From a virus: a stretch of DNA of 64,000 nt. Location of the stretch: positions 122,214 to 186,213 of IMG/VR virus record IMGVR_UViG_3300026382_000006. One strand, written 5' to 3'. Every line of letters begins with the position of its first letter. The stretch's first letter is position 1. Below the pieces are notes generated by a model, which saw only the letters and a list, made by a program, of their open reading frames with translations, made no database searches and was not told the origin of the DNA. Positions 8,329 through 17,610 of the stretch are shown here, piece after piece. Made by a program: the position numbers and the translations under genes.

Positions 8329-9396
8329 ATGATGTTAAGATTATTTACAACAAATATTACCACTGCTAGACCAATATTGACTAATTTAAAATTAGAAAAC
8401 TATTTGGATAAATTTAATAAATATATAGATGTAGTAATTAATTACTATAACAATACACATATATATGTCAACAGACCAAATAAGCTAGTAGACTTGATAA
8501 ACAGTTTGCCTGTAAAGGTAAATTCTAGTATAGAAGATATTATCTTTGATTTACAGACCAATGAAGATTATCTTTTAAAACATTTTGGAATAGCTAGTGA
8601 TATATCGAAGTCTAAAGTATTTAAAAATACCATATTAAACAATACTAAAGAATTTTATATATCTATGGAAATAGATATAGATGATATTACATATAATAAT
8701 TATAAAGATATAAGTACCGTAAAATGTGTATATCATAATCTAACAGAAATAGGTCCTTTTTATCCACAAAATTCTAAAACAACTATTAAAGATTTTACCA
8801 CTGCTATTTATGAAATAGATGTTGTAGCATTAGGTATTCAGTTCTATTACTGGCTAAGAGAACAGTATATGTTAGATAATGATACAGATATAGCTAGATT
8901 TGTAGCGACAATAGTAATACCTAATACGATTAAATCAATTACCAATTATTCGCTAATTAACAGATATATTTTAAATATGGAAAAGGATCCTAATATTAGT
9001 AAAATACCTATTGATATACCCGATTTTACAGATAAGTTAGATAGAGAATATGAAAAATTGGTAGATAGAATATTTAGTTTTAAAAAAGAAAAATATGAAG
9101 ACTATTTATTTTCTATCCCGTTAATAGAAAGTAACGTTTTGGAAGTATTAAAATTTAACAATACATTTTGGTCTAGTAATAATAAATGGATTTTATGGTA
9201 TTCCAGAATAGATATAATTAAAAAACTATTATCACTTAGTAAGGATGCAAAAAGAATAAATAATAAATGGATAAGCTATTTGAAATTAGAATTAAGGAAT
9301 GCTATTAATTCTAATATTATTAGTAGAGTACCTGACGATGAGATTGAATTAATATTAGAAATAGAATTAAATAACTTATTAAAGGAGACAAAATGA
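8329..9396 (+). CDS. Hypothetical protein, 355 aa, probable virion component
   Basis: I do not recognise the family. The protein is asparagine-, isoleucine- and tyrosine-rich, has no signal peptide, and looks alpha/beta with a helical C-terminal third. It overlaps the next gene by four bases (ATGA), so the two are translationally coupled and likely act together. That next protein has the look of a neck or tail structural protein, which suggests a virion role here as well. Two ATG codons are adjacent at the start (AAGGATAGATG ATG); the first is used here. Confidence 0.75.
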   Translation: MMLRLFTTNITTARPILTNLKLENYLDKFNKYIDVVINYYNNTHIYVNRPNKLVDLINSLPVKVNSSIEDIIFDLQTNEDYLLKHFGIASDISKSKVFKNTILNNTKEFYISMEIDIDDITYNNYKDISTVKCVYHNLTEIGPFYPQNSKTTIKDFTTAIYEIDVVALGIQFYYWLREQYMLDNDTDIARFVATIVIPNTIKSITNYSLINRYILNMEKDPNISKIPIDIPDFTDKLDREYEKLVDRIFSFKKEKYEDYLFSIPLIESNVLEVLKFNNTFWSSNNKWILWYSRIDIIKKLLSLSKDAKRINNKWISYLKLELRNAINSNIISRVPDDEIELILEIELNNLLKETK

Positions 9397-10202
9397 TACC
9401 AATTCAAAAAGCAATACAAGATATAATTTTTGAAATACCTATGCAAATATTAGAATTAGCTTTTTTAAGAAAGATAAACCAGACTAACGTAATTAGACCT
9501 ACCGTTGAACAACAAATAGAAACACTAGTAATAAAACCTAAAGTCTTAGTAGATGCTAGTTTAGTAGGTGGTACTACTGTTACAATACCTGTAGATAAGT
9601 GCTATCAAGAATTAATACCGTATAATCCAACTGGTAATTATTTAGTAATTTATATTCCACCTGAGTTAAGAGATAATAGAAATATAATTTCAGCATTATC
9701 GCTAACTTATAGTGTTTATAATCCTACTTATCTAGGATACGGTTTATACGGTAATCCAGGTTTAAAATTAGTAGAACGTGCTATGGATGGTATAGACACA
9801 AATGTAGGAGGATTTACTACTAGTAATTTGGAATTAATAGGACCAAACACTATATTAGTACATGAATCTTTATTTACAAATATTGGAGGATATTTAAGAG
9901 TAAAACTAGAATATCAAGAAGATATGAGAGATTTAAATCCTAGAGTATATCCACAATTTAGTAGATTGTGTTTATTAGCTACACAGGGATATATTTACAC
10001 TGATTTAGTAACTGAATTAGATAAAGGTCTAATTTATGGAGGACATGAATTAAATAAATTAACAGAAATTGTAGAGAGTTATTCGGACAAGTGGGACGAA
10101 TATAGAGAGTTTCTTAATACTGTTTGGAGAAAGATAGCATTTATGAATGACACTGAAAGTTATAGCAGATTTATAAAAAGTAGTATAAATCCAGTTATAT
10201 AG
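9393..10202 (+). CDS. Probable virion structural protein, 269 aa
   Basis: The product is not identified to family. The central part is beta-rich with many Gly/Pro/Tyr turns (TYSVYNPTYLGYGLYGNPG around residues 105-123), followed by a helical C-terminal domain from about residue 200 (SRLCLLATQGYIYTDL and on). This arrangement is common in phage neck, tail-completion and connector proteins. It overlaps the upstream gene by four bases and ends at a bidirectional terminator. The start follows AAGGAGACAAA. The structural assignment is inference. Confidence 0.65.
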   Translation: MIPIQKAIQDIIFEIPMQILELAFLRKINQTNVIRPTVEQQIETLVIKPKVLVDASLVGGTTVTIPVDKCYQELIPYNPTGNYLVIYIPPELRDNRNIISALSLTYSVYNPTYLGYGLYGNPGLKLVERAMDGIDTNVGGFTTSNLELIGPNTILVHESLFTNIGGYLRVKLEYQEDMRDLNPRVYPQFSRLCLLATQGYIYTDLVTELDKGLIYGGHELNKLTEIVESYSDKWDEYREFLNTVWRKIAFMNDTESYSRFIKSSINPVI

Positions 10203-10214
10203 AAAAAAAATAAA

Positions 10215-10243
10215 TCTATAGGGAATTATTCGTTCCCTATAGA
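10215..10243. terminator. Bidirectional hairpin terminator
   Basis: An 11-bp perfect stem TCTATAGGGAA/TTCCCTATAGA lies between convergent genes and overlaps the minus-strand stop codon. Confidence 0.75.
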
Positions 10244-10981
10244 CCACCTAAAATAATTTCCTGGATTTATTTTTCTTATAGTAGGATAACCATAAACGGA
10301 CATCATAATTGTATAAATGTTATCATGATCTGTGAATACTAGAATTTCATAGTTTGCATTTTCTTCTATTTTAGGTTTCAACAGCTTATAGAGTTTTCTA
10401 TTACTAGTTAATCTATAAGCTTTACCTTTTTCCAAATCTGTGTTTTTAGGTATCATATCCTGTTCTACTAATACGCCATACGCCGGTGTAGTCCATCCTG
10501 CTGCCTTTAGACCTTCTACTTTGTAACCATCTATAGAATCGATATCGTCTATCTCAGATTCTTTGTCAGTAAAGTTATCAAAGAGTTCTATGAATTTTAG
10601 ATATCTTTCATCTGTTCTGGCAGCTACAATTATATCCTGTCTATCTATACTGTAGTCATCAATCTCTACTTCGCCTATCATGCTTTTTAACTTCCTATTA
10701 CACTCATTTGTTAGTTGTGCATTCACAAACTCTTTTACAGCTGGATCAAGATCGCTTTTAATTTCAGGCAACATTCCGCCAATTTTTAAATACTCACTAG
10801 GTTTAATCATTAATTCTGATTTTTTGTCATCTATTTTAGATATAGGTTTAATATTAATAAGATTAATATTCGCAAGACAATATTCATTTTTACCTAACAA
10901 CATATTTTCATACGCTAACAAATTTTTAACCCCGTATATATTATCAAATCCAAGAATATCATTAATTTCTTTAAGTACCAT
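10226..10981 (-). CDS. Hypothetical protein, 251 aa
   Basis: I do not recognise this protein. It is acidic and soluble-looking; the middle contains DNFTDKESEIDDIDSIDGYK, and the C-terminal half is beta-rich with VFTDHDNIYTIMMSVYGYP. The start follows AAAGGAGACGTT. It lies 10 bases downstream of the glutamine-rich protein gene and is probably in the same transcript, so the two may cooperate. No catalytic motif stands out. Confidence 0.7.
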   Translation of the reverse strand: MVLKEINDILGFDNIYGVKNLLAYENMLLGKNEYCLANINLINIKPISKIDDKKSELMIKPSEYLKIGGMLPEIKSDLDPAVKEFVNAQLTNECNRKLKSMIGEVEIDDYSIDRQDIIVAARTDERYLKFIELFDNFTDKESEIDDIDSIDGYKVEGLKAAGWTTPAYGVLVEQDMIPKNTDLEKGKAYRLTSNRKLYKLLKPKIEENANYEILVFTDHDNIYTIMMSVYGYPTIRKINPGNYFRWSIGNE

Positions 10982-10991
10982 AACGTCTCCT

Positions 10992-11600
10992 TTAAATGTT
11001 TTTATTTTTTACGATAAATTTGTAAGTTTGTTTAATGTCATCAAAGACGATTTCTAGAATTTCTTTAGTTTCGTCATAAAGCGGTGGATATTCATGACCA
11101 GTTTCTGGTTTATAATTAGACCTATCGATCTGTTTGGCAGGATTACACGTTTGTTGTTGAACTGTTTGTTGTGCTTGCTGTTGTTGAGCAAAATTATTAT
11201 CAAACCCCATTGGTCCTGCTACTGGTTGACTGGCAGGCATTCTCATACCGCTTTGTCCAAAACCTATATTTTGCATTCTAGTTTGAACATTTTGCATCCT
11301 CTGATTCATCATCTGTTGTTGATACATCGGATACATTTGCTGTTGATACATTGGGTTTACTTGTTGCATTTGTTGCTGATACATCGGATTCACTTGCTGC
11401 TGGTTAAATGCTGGATTCATCTGTTGTTGTTGGTACATTGGGTTTACTTGTTGTTGAAAACCAGCATTCATTTGCTGTTGATACATTGGGTTTACTTGCT
11501 GCATTTGTTGTTGCTGAAACCCTTGTCGCTTATATTGCTGGTACATATTCTGTTGGTTAGGAAAACCCTGACCAAACTGATTAAATTGGTTGTTCCACAT
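10992..11600 (-). CDS. Glutamine-rich, prion-like repeat protein, 202 aa
   Basis: Residues 1-110 are a low-complexity domain of Gln, Asn, Met, Tyr and Pro, built on a repeated unit close to QVNPMYQQQM (at least five copies). Such regions tend to be disordered and to self-associate. Residues 110-150 hold MQNIGFGQSGMRMP and GPMGFDNNF, and the last 55 residues (from KQIDRSNYKPETGHEYPPLYDETKE) look folded. Short elements match the 604-residue protein: MGFD(D/N)(D/N)F and MQNI(N)FG. This suggests a shared binding surface, which is inference. The start at 11600 is chosen because AAGGAGTCTAAA precedes that ATG; an upstream in-frame ATG lacks a site. Confidence 0.75.
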   Translation of the reverse strand: MWNNQFNQFGQGFPNQQNMYQQYKRQGFQQQQMQQVNPMYQQQMNAGFQQQVNPMYQQQQMNPAFNQQQVNPMYQQQMQQVNPMYQQQMYPMYQQQMMNQRMQNVQTRMQNIGFGQSGMRMPASQPVAGPMGFDNNFAQQQQAQQTVQQQTCNPAKQIDRSNYKPETGHEYPPLYDETKEILEIVFDDIKQTYKFIVKNKNI

Positions 11601-11650
11601 TTTAGACTCCTTCTTAATGTAAATCTTTCCGGAAAGATGCTCATCGAGCA

Positions 11651-11676
11651 TATTAATAATATACCAATAAAAAACA
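11651..11676 (-). promoter_or_regulatory. Promoter-like A/T motif
   Basis: On the minus strand it reads TTTTTTATTGGTATATTATT, just after the portal terminator and about 50 bases before the glutamine-rich protein gene. It is a divergent member of the repeated promoter motif. Confidence 0.45.
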
Positions 11677-11678
11677 TT

Positions 11679-11705
11679 AGATTACAGGAATATTTCCTGT
11701 AATCT
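11679..11705 (-). terminator. Intrinsic terminator after the portal gene
   Basis: The 12-bp stem AGATTACAGGAA/TTCCTGTAATCT is followed on the minus strand by AATGTTTTTTATT. Confidence 0.75.
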
Positions 11706-11732
11706 GTATTAATAATATATTTTTCAAAAATA

Positions 11733-14240
11733 TTATAAATCAGGCAACTCTTCTTCTCCAGTACCAGTATCTTCTTCACTACCGGTATCCTCTTCTTCTG
11801 TATCGATGCCTTCTTCCATACCCTCATCTTCTTCTGTATCAGATTCTTCCGTATTGTCCAATTCATTATCATTTTCTTCACTACTACCTGTATCACTGTT
11901 TTCATTTTCATCTTCATCTTCGTTATCTTCTTCTATTTTAGATAGTTTTTTGTCTATTTGTTCAGATTTTTTCTTAATAGTTTTTAGGAACGGCAATACA
12001 GCTTTTTCTAATACTTCTACATAAGTCTCGTATTCTTCCAATAGATTTAGTGTCGGTTTTCCGTCATCCCCTATGGTCATAAGTTCTGTTACATCTGTTA
12101 GATATCCATTTTCACTTATCCATTTCTTAATTAAAATTGTCTTAATTACGTTTTTAATATTTTCTATCTTACCAGAGAATTCGCCAATTAATTCTTCAGG
12201 TAACGCGTCCTCGCTAAACAGTAAATCTAAAACATTATCTAAAGAATCTTTATATTTATTAAATAGATCACCTAGATTATCATTATCTTTTATTTCGGGC
12301 TTAGGTAACGTAATATCTAGACCTTTTATACTATTTCTTATTATAAAATCTACTAGCGTATCATCACCTATTTTTAATAATTCTTCTATATTTATATTTA
12401 GGTTATGTTTTATTCTTTTTAAATATGTTTTAATAGACTTAATGTTAGGTCTTATAATGTCTTCTAACTTTCTCTTTAGTAAACCGTCCGCAATAGCTTG
12501 TTTTTTAATATTTTTTGTAATTAATTTGTTAAACTGTTCTTGGTATTTTGATATACGTTTATTTAATAATGTGTTATTAGCTACTATTGTAGTAGCAAAA
12601 TCAGGACTATAGGCATTATCAATAATTTCAGGAGTTAAACCTAATGCTAATATTATATGTTTATCTATCATCTGTTTTAAATCAGTATTAACTGGTTCTA
12701 CTTCAGGATTTTTTTCTTCAATATTTATATCTATATCTGGTAAACCTGGATGCTTAAAGTTAAATGCAAATCCTATTTTATGTACCCAATCTACTAAGTC
12801 ATCAACTTTTAATATTCCTATAGGTAAATTTAATTGTCTGTTTTTTAGAACTTCAGACATTATTTTTTCCATAGTCTTTTCATAATCTACATCATTTTCG
12901 TCTAATTGAGCATTTACATTTGTAATAGGTATAGATGACTTAATAAAGCTTAACAAGCTTACAAATATAATAATAGCTCTAAAGCTAGATAAAACAGTTA
13001 TTCTCTCTAATAAAGATTCACCAGTACCATTCTTTCTATATCTGATAGCATAATAAGCCAGTAAGTTTTCAGGTACAAATAGAATTTTAGTTTTTTTACT
13101 TTTTAATATTCTATCCAGCAAAATATCAATTATTTCTTCTCTATCATTAATGTCTAATTTGGCTATTTTTCCAATTTTACTATCTTTTAATACTGTCTGT
13201 AATTTTTTAATTACTAGTTCTTCTTTTAATTCGTTTAAATTAGATAATGTAGGTTCTTTACCTAGTGTGTCGTATAATAATTTTTTAGCTCTATTTAAAA
13301 TTTTTTTGGTAAGCATTGAATTTTCGTTTTTACTATTATCTAATCCCACAATAGGATCATTAGTTAATTCAGTATTTAAAGGTGCACCTGTTTCATCTAC
13401 TAATATAAAATAACCAAAATGTTTAGATGGATCTGTTTTACTACAGATAGGTATTACTGATTCTGGAAAAACTTTTTTAACCAACGGTATTCCTGAATTA
13501 TTACCATCATTTGTAATTGTTACTACTTCTTCTACTTCATTTCTAAATGCTTTATTTAACACTACGTTAGCTTCATAACCTACTGTAGTGCCTGCTAAAT
13601 TATTTTCTAAATTTTCTTCTATTTGTTTATAATAAATATCTTCTGCTAAAAGTACTGATGAATTATCTGTTATCTCTAAAATAGACTCGTTACCGTCTTT
13701 TAATAAAGATTTAGTTCTAATTATTCCTGTGTTATTAATTTTAGATATTGCATCTACAGTACTTTCTAATCCTGCTGTAATTTTTAATTTGGATTTACTG
13801 ATGAAAGAGTCGGGAATAATTATTTCTGCATAACTACCCTTACTAAATAAAGTTTCTTCTATAATAGTAGGTAATTTATCCAAATAATTATACTCTTCTT
13901 TTACATGGTTTCTTATTGTATCTGAAATCATAGTTTTTATATCAACAGGTAACTGTATATTCTTAATTTTATAATTTAAATTCACAGACACCATGTCATT
14001 AGGCGATAATATAGAAGATACTAAAATCTCTTTTGCTAATTCCAAATCTGGAAAAATATTTAAAATATCCTCATTATTCTCTATTACATTTTTACTGTAT
14101 TTTTTTATTTTAAAAATATCTGCATAACTAACCTTAGTCTCTTTTTCTTTTAATTGTTTTTTTGCGTTAAATTGTTTTTCTAACAAATTTAAAACCGGAT
14201 CTTCTACTGGTATTTTATTTTTTAATTTTACTTTTGCCAT
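11733..14240 (-). CDS. Portal protein with long acidic C-terminal tail
   Basis: Portal proteins form the dodecameric ring through which DNA enters and leaves the capsid. At 835 residues this is in the size range of phiKZ-type portals. Features consistent with a portal are the central wing/stem part (LFVPENLLAYYAIRYRKNGTGES near residue 390, then a hydrophobic helix FVSLLSFIKSSIPITNVNAQ), a block ALGLTPEIIDNAYSPDFATT near residue 540, and the following long helix (NNTLLNKRISKYQEQFNKL) typical of portal stem and wing helices. The last 80 or so residues (from about 755) are almost entirely Glu, Asp, Ser, Thr and Gly. The start follows AAAGGAGAATAA. It diverges from the 858-residue gene 66 bases away. 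The portal call rests on pattern and size, not on a search. Confidence 0.65.
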   Translation of the reverse strand: MAKVKLKNKIPVEDPVLNLLEKQFNAKKQLKEKETKVSYADIFKIKKYSKNVIENNEDILNIFPDLELAKEILVSSILSPNDMVSVNLNYKIKNIQLPVDIKTMISDTIRNHVKEEYNYLDKLPTIIEETLFSKGSYAEIIIPDSFISKSKLKITAGLESTVDAISKINNTGIIRTKSLLKDGNESILEITDNSSVLLAEDIYYKQIEENLENNLAGTTVGYEANVVLNKAFRNEVEEVVTITNDGNNSGIPLVKKVFPESVIPICSKTDPSKHFGYFILVDETGAPLNTELTNDPIVGLDNSKNENSMLTKKILNRAKKLLYDTLGKEPTLSNLNELKEELVIKKLQTVLKDSKIGKIAKLDINDREEIIDILLDRILKSKKTKILFVPENLLAYYAIRYRKNGTGESLLERITVLSSFRAIIIFVSLLSFIKSSIPITNVNAQLDENDVDYEKTMEKIMSEVLKNRQLNLPIGILKVDDLVDWVHKIGFAFNFKHPGLPDIDINIEEKNPEVEPVNTDLKQMIDKHIILALGLTPEIIDNAYSPDFATTIVANNTLLNKRISKYQEQFNKLITKNIKKQAIADGLLKRKLEDIIRPNIKSIKTYLKRIKHNLNINIEELLKIGDDTLVDFIIRNSIKGLDITLPKPEIKDNDNLGDLFNKYKDSLDNVLDLLFSEDALPEELIGEFSGKIENIKNVIKTILIKKWISENGYLTDVTELMTIGDDGKPTLNLLEEYETYVEVLEKAVLPFLKTIKKKSEQIDKKLSKIEEDNEDEDENENSDTGSSEENDNELDNTEESDTEEDEGMEEGIDTEEEDTGSEEDTGTGEEELPDL

Positions 14241-14306
14241 TTATTCTCCTTTTGTTATCATCAAGATACCAAATTGGCTTGAAAAGCCAAAAATTAAGGA
14301 AGTACC

Positions 14307-16883
14307 ATGATAAATATTTACGATTATATCAAATCAACCATTAACCTAGTAAATAGTTTAACAATTAAATTTAACGATGAAGCAGTATTTACAAATATGA
14401 TTGTTGAGAAAACATTAAACATAAAAATAGACGATCCTAATGAATGGAAATATTATAAAAATATGAATGGCGAATATACGAATATCGATATTCCAATTAT
14501 AACATATATTCCAGATATTGACAAAACTGATGTTATTACAAAAGACAACATAAAAAAGTATCCTATTCTAAAAAATGAATTATTAAAATTTGATAAAACA
14601 TTTAACAATTTGGTAGAAAATTATCCATCGCAGGCATTGTTAATAAGAGGTATATTAAATCCTATTAGTCCAGAGATTAGTTTACCTGCTAAAAATGGTA
14701 CTATTTTATACTATAGAAAAGATCTAGTACAAGAAAATGAAATAAACCTAATTTCAGATATAGAAACATTTATAAATAATTTTTTTACTAGATACCATGT
14801 AAAAGATTACACAATAGATGAATTATACTTATCAGCTATGCTAAGTAACTTATATTCTTTATTACCTGGTTTTATAATTGCTAGAAGAATAAGTTACGTT
14901 TTAACTAACAGTGTGGATAGATTCCATTTATTAAACCATCTCTATACATTAAAGAAATTAGACCCTACTGGTTTATTGGACTTAACTACACAAATATGGT
15001 TATACGGTAATTTAAACGATATTAAAACAAACGTAGGACACAATAGAATATTAAATTATTTAATAAATAAAATACTAGACTATAATAATATAGGAGTTGG
15101 AAATTTACATATAGGTAAATTAAAACCTAAATTAATAGAAGAAAATATATATAAACCAAATAAATCAATTTTAGACTTGGATAATAAGCACAGTGTATAT
15201 ATGATGCCTCTGAATAGCAATTATGTAAAAGAAGACGATAATAAAGCTACTATTGAAAATATCCTAGAAACAGAAAAAGATTTAGGTTTAATTAGTGAAA
15301 ATATAAATTTAAAACATTTAGCCGATGTTTATAAAAAACGTTTAATATCAATAAACGAAAACGATAGTCCTACAAAAGTTTTATACATAGATAGAAAAGA
15401 TTTGGGCACATTTTATCAAGACTCTTTAATAGTGATGGCTTGGTTTAATTTAATTTATTACCTAAAAAAGAAAAACATATACATAGGTATGAATTTTATA
15501 GATCCATACACAATGAAATTAATAAAATTAGATAATGAAAAATTATTTTATTTAATCATTTACTATATGCTATATATATCGGATATAAATTTAACTGGAG
15601 AACTAAAATTAAGTAGTTATCTTTTCGATATGGTATATAAATCTCCTAACGATATAAATGACCTAGTAAAAGATTTAATGTATGAAAAACAGTTATTACC
15701 ATTCGTAAAGGAACTTGTAAACACATTAGATAATGTTTGTAATTTTAATCAAATTACTAAATTTAAAGAATATATATCTACTATGGCAGTAAGTATTTCT
15801 TATATGTGGTATCTAATTACAAATGTAAATGATAATATGTTATCTGCTGATTTAAAACTATTATTTAATCGTTTATTTACAAGAGGTAAAATTGTAGAAG
15901 ATATACCATACGATTTAAATAAATTTATAGATAACCTAGGTTTATCTAGAAAGATAACTTCGGAATTCGCATATGCAGGATTAAGAACTTTATTTAAAGA
16001 TGTAATAGGTATACCGGTTAGAGAAATTGATACTATAATAGATAAATTAAAAGCTTACATAAAACTATCTAATAAATTTAAGTCTTATACTTTACAGTTT
16101 GTCTTCGATACGCAGTTATTAGATATCCAAAAAACATATAGTACTAGCTTACAGATGGGTAATACTAACAAAGGTATAGTTACTGTTCAATATGGGCATT
16201 ATAGATATTACATTCCTACGAGAATATGGGAACATTATTATCAATTACCAAATGGTAATATAACTACTAATGATTATAATAAAATGGACAATTTTAAAAC
16301 AGTAGAAAAAACTTATATAAATTATAAACATACAGATATATTAGTAAATTGTGAAAATTTTATGTCCAGACATTACGGTATCTTATTAAATACAATAAAT
16401 ACTAAATCATCAGCATATACTAGTAAAACAACCATTACTACAGTAGATAGTAAAACAATAAACGAAATAAGTGTGAAAAGACCTATTTTAAGATACAATA
16501 TTAAAGATATGCAGACATATTTAGACGAAGAATTTGAATTAAACGCTGTCTACGCCAATTATAAAACTGAAAAAACTATGACTTATAATAAAAAAGAAAA
16601 ATTAACTAATGATATAATTCTAAATCCTGATATTGAAACATATATAGAACCTAAGATAAAATCAGGTAATAGCGAAATAACTACTTTAAATAGCGTAACT
16701 AATAATAAAAAATCTGATCCTGATAATACAAGTAGTAATATAAATTCTAAAACAGATAATATTCTAAATACCGATAATAATGATAAAGAAACAATTGCTT
16801 TGGTAGATAGTAATACTGTAGCTCAAGAAGACAATATAATAACTGTACCTACAAACACAATGTACACTGTAGATCCAGATTAG
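14307..16883 (+). CDS. Large hypothetical protein, 858 aa, probable virion protein
   Basis: I do not recognise a family. The protein is long, rich in Asn, Ile, Leu and Tyr, and mostly helical with several hydrophobic amphipathic helices (for example around residues 165-200 and 370-430), but without a clear signal peptide. The last 130 residues are Asn/Thr/Asp-rich and probably disordered. It diverges from the portal gene and ends in a strong terminator. Size and context suggest a virion component such as a tail or inner-head protein; this is inference. The start follows AAGGAAGTACC. Confidence 0.7.
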   Translation: MINIYDYIKSTINLVNSLTIKFNDEAVFTNMIVEKTLNIKIDDPNEWKYYKNMNGEYTNIDIPIITYIPDIDKTDVITKDNIKKYPILKNELLKFDKTFNNLVENYPSQALLIRGILNPISPEISLPAKNGTILYYRKDLVQENEINLISDIETFINNFFTRYHVKDYTIDELYLSAMLSNLYSLLPGFIIARRISYVLTNSVDRFHLLNHLYTLKKLDPTGLLDLTTQIWLYGNLNDIKTNVGHNRILNYLINKILDYNNIGVGNLHIGKLKPKLIEENIYKPNKSILDLDNKHSVYMMPLNSNYVKEDDNKATIENILETEKDLGLISENINLKHLADVYKKRLISINENDSPTKVLYIDRKDLGTFYQDSLIVMAWFNLIYYLKKKNIYIGMNFIDPYTMKLIKLDNEKLFYLIIYYMLYISDINLTGELKLSSYLFDMVYKSPNDINDLVKDLMYEKQLLPFVKELVNTLDNVCNFNQITKFKEYISTMAVSISYMWYLITNVNDNMLSADLKLLFNRLFTRGKIVEDIPYDLNKFIDNLGLSRKITSEFAYAGLRTLFKDVIGIPVREIDTIIDKLKAYIKLSNKFKSYTLQFVFDTQLLDIQKTYSTSLQMGNTNKGIVTVQYGHYRYYIPTRIWEHYYQLPNGNITTNDYNKMDNFKTVEKTYINYKHTDILVNCENFMSRHYGILLNTINTKSSAYTSKTTITTVDSKTINEISVKRPILRYNIKDMQTYLDEEFELNAVYANYKTEKTMTYNKKEKLTNDIILNPDIETYIEPKIKSGNSEITTLNSVTNNKKSDPDNTSSNINSKTDNILNTDNNDKETIALVDSNTVAQEDNIITVPTNTMYTVDPD

Positions 16884-16895
16884 GATCTACAGTGT
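16864..16895 (+). terminator. Strong intrinsic terminator
   Basis: The 13-bp perfect stem ACACTGTAGATCC/GGATCTACAGTGT is followed by ATTTTTT on the plus strand and contains the TAG stop of the 858-residue gene. The convergent gene at 16887 also ends here. Confidence 0.85.
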
Positions 16896-17558
16896 ATTTT
16901 TTAAATGCATCCCAGTTAAATAATTTTTAAGAGATTTTGTGGATAAAGCACCTTCAGCATACATATCTATTAGTTTTCTAGAAATTCTACCATACTTAGA
17001 TATTGAATTTAACATAATGCTATTAGATGTTACATCGCCGCCTCTGTCTCTCATTAATTCTATTAGACTATCTTTTAAACCTAAACCTATTAAAACTTGT
17101 AATTCCGGAAATGAGATCTTTGATACTCTATCATCTCCTTTTACTTGTCCTGTGATAGAATCTACTTCTTTTGCACTATCAGCCACAGATAGACCTTTAT
17201 CCAAAGTTTGTTTAGTACGTCTAAATGGTAAATCTATTACCATATACTTTTCAGGAGTCTTATATTTAGGAAAATCATCACCTGGACCAATGATTAAGTG
17301 TTCGAAAAAGTTAAATCCTAATTCTTTAGCTAATTTGTAATTATTTTCTAAATCTACCTTTCCATCAAATCCATCTACAGGTATGATTACTTGTAAGGTC
17401 TTCTTACCTGATTTTAAATCTTCCATCAATTGTTTAAATTCGTCGTCATTCATAGATTTAAATAAGTCTTCATATAGTTCTACATTCTTCTTAGATTTTG
17501 TAATTTTATAAATCCAATCCTTAATAAATTTTTCTACTTCTTGCCTTTTTTTATTCAT
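16887..17558 (-). CDS. Possible RNA polymerase beta C-terminal (clamp) polypeptide, 223 aa
   Basis: Residues 105-175 can be laid against the end of bacterial RNAP beta with only a few gaps. YMVIDLPFRRTKQTLDK matches the position of YMYMLKLNHLVDDKMHA, ITGQVKGDDRVSKISFPELQ matches the GGKAQFGGQRFGEMEVWAL region, and the final GLKDSLIELMRDRGGDV matches TLQEMLTVKSDDV. The N-terminal 60 residues are helical and charged. If correct, this polypeptide supplies the beta clamp segment that is missing from the beta piece at the right end of the window, which stops before it. I made this alignment by eye and the identity is low. The alternative is an unrelated phage protein. The start follows AAAGGATAACAA. 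Confidence 0.4.
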   Translation of the reverse strand: MNKKRQEVEKFIKDWIYKITKSKKNVELYEDLFKSMNDDEFKQLMEDLKSGKKTLQVIIPVDGFDGKVDLENNYKLAKELGFNFFEHLIIGPGDDFPKYKTPEKYMVIDLPFRRTKQTLDKGLSVADSAKEVDSITGQVKGDDRVSKISFPELQVLIGLGLKDSLIELMRDRGGDVTSNSIMLNSISKYGRISRKLIDMYAEGALSTKSLKNYLTGMHLKNTL

Positions 17559-17610
17559 TTGTTATCCTTTAAAAATCTTTTTCAGACAAAAAAGAAAAAG
17601 GAGAAGAAGA

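Noticed and set aside
11094-11702. A 202-codon plus-strand frame rich in leucine and histidine
   Set aside because: It is the antisense reflection of the glutamine repeats of the minus-strand gene.
12073-12612. Long plus-strand frames opposite the portal gene
   Set aside because: They arise from antisense of an A/T-rich helical gene, with no ribosome sites; the portal frame is complete and well started.
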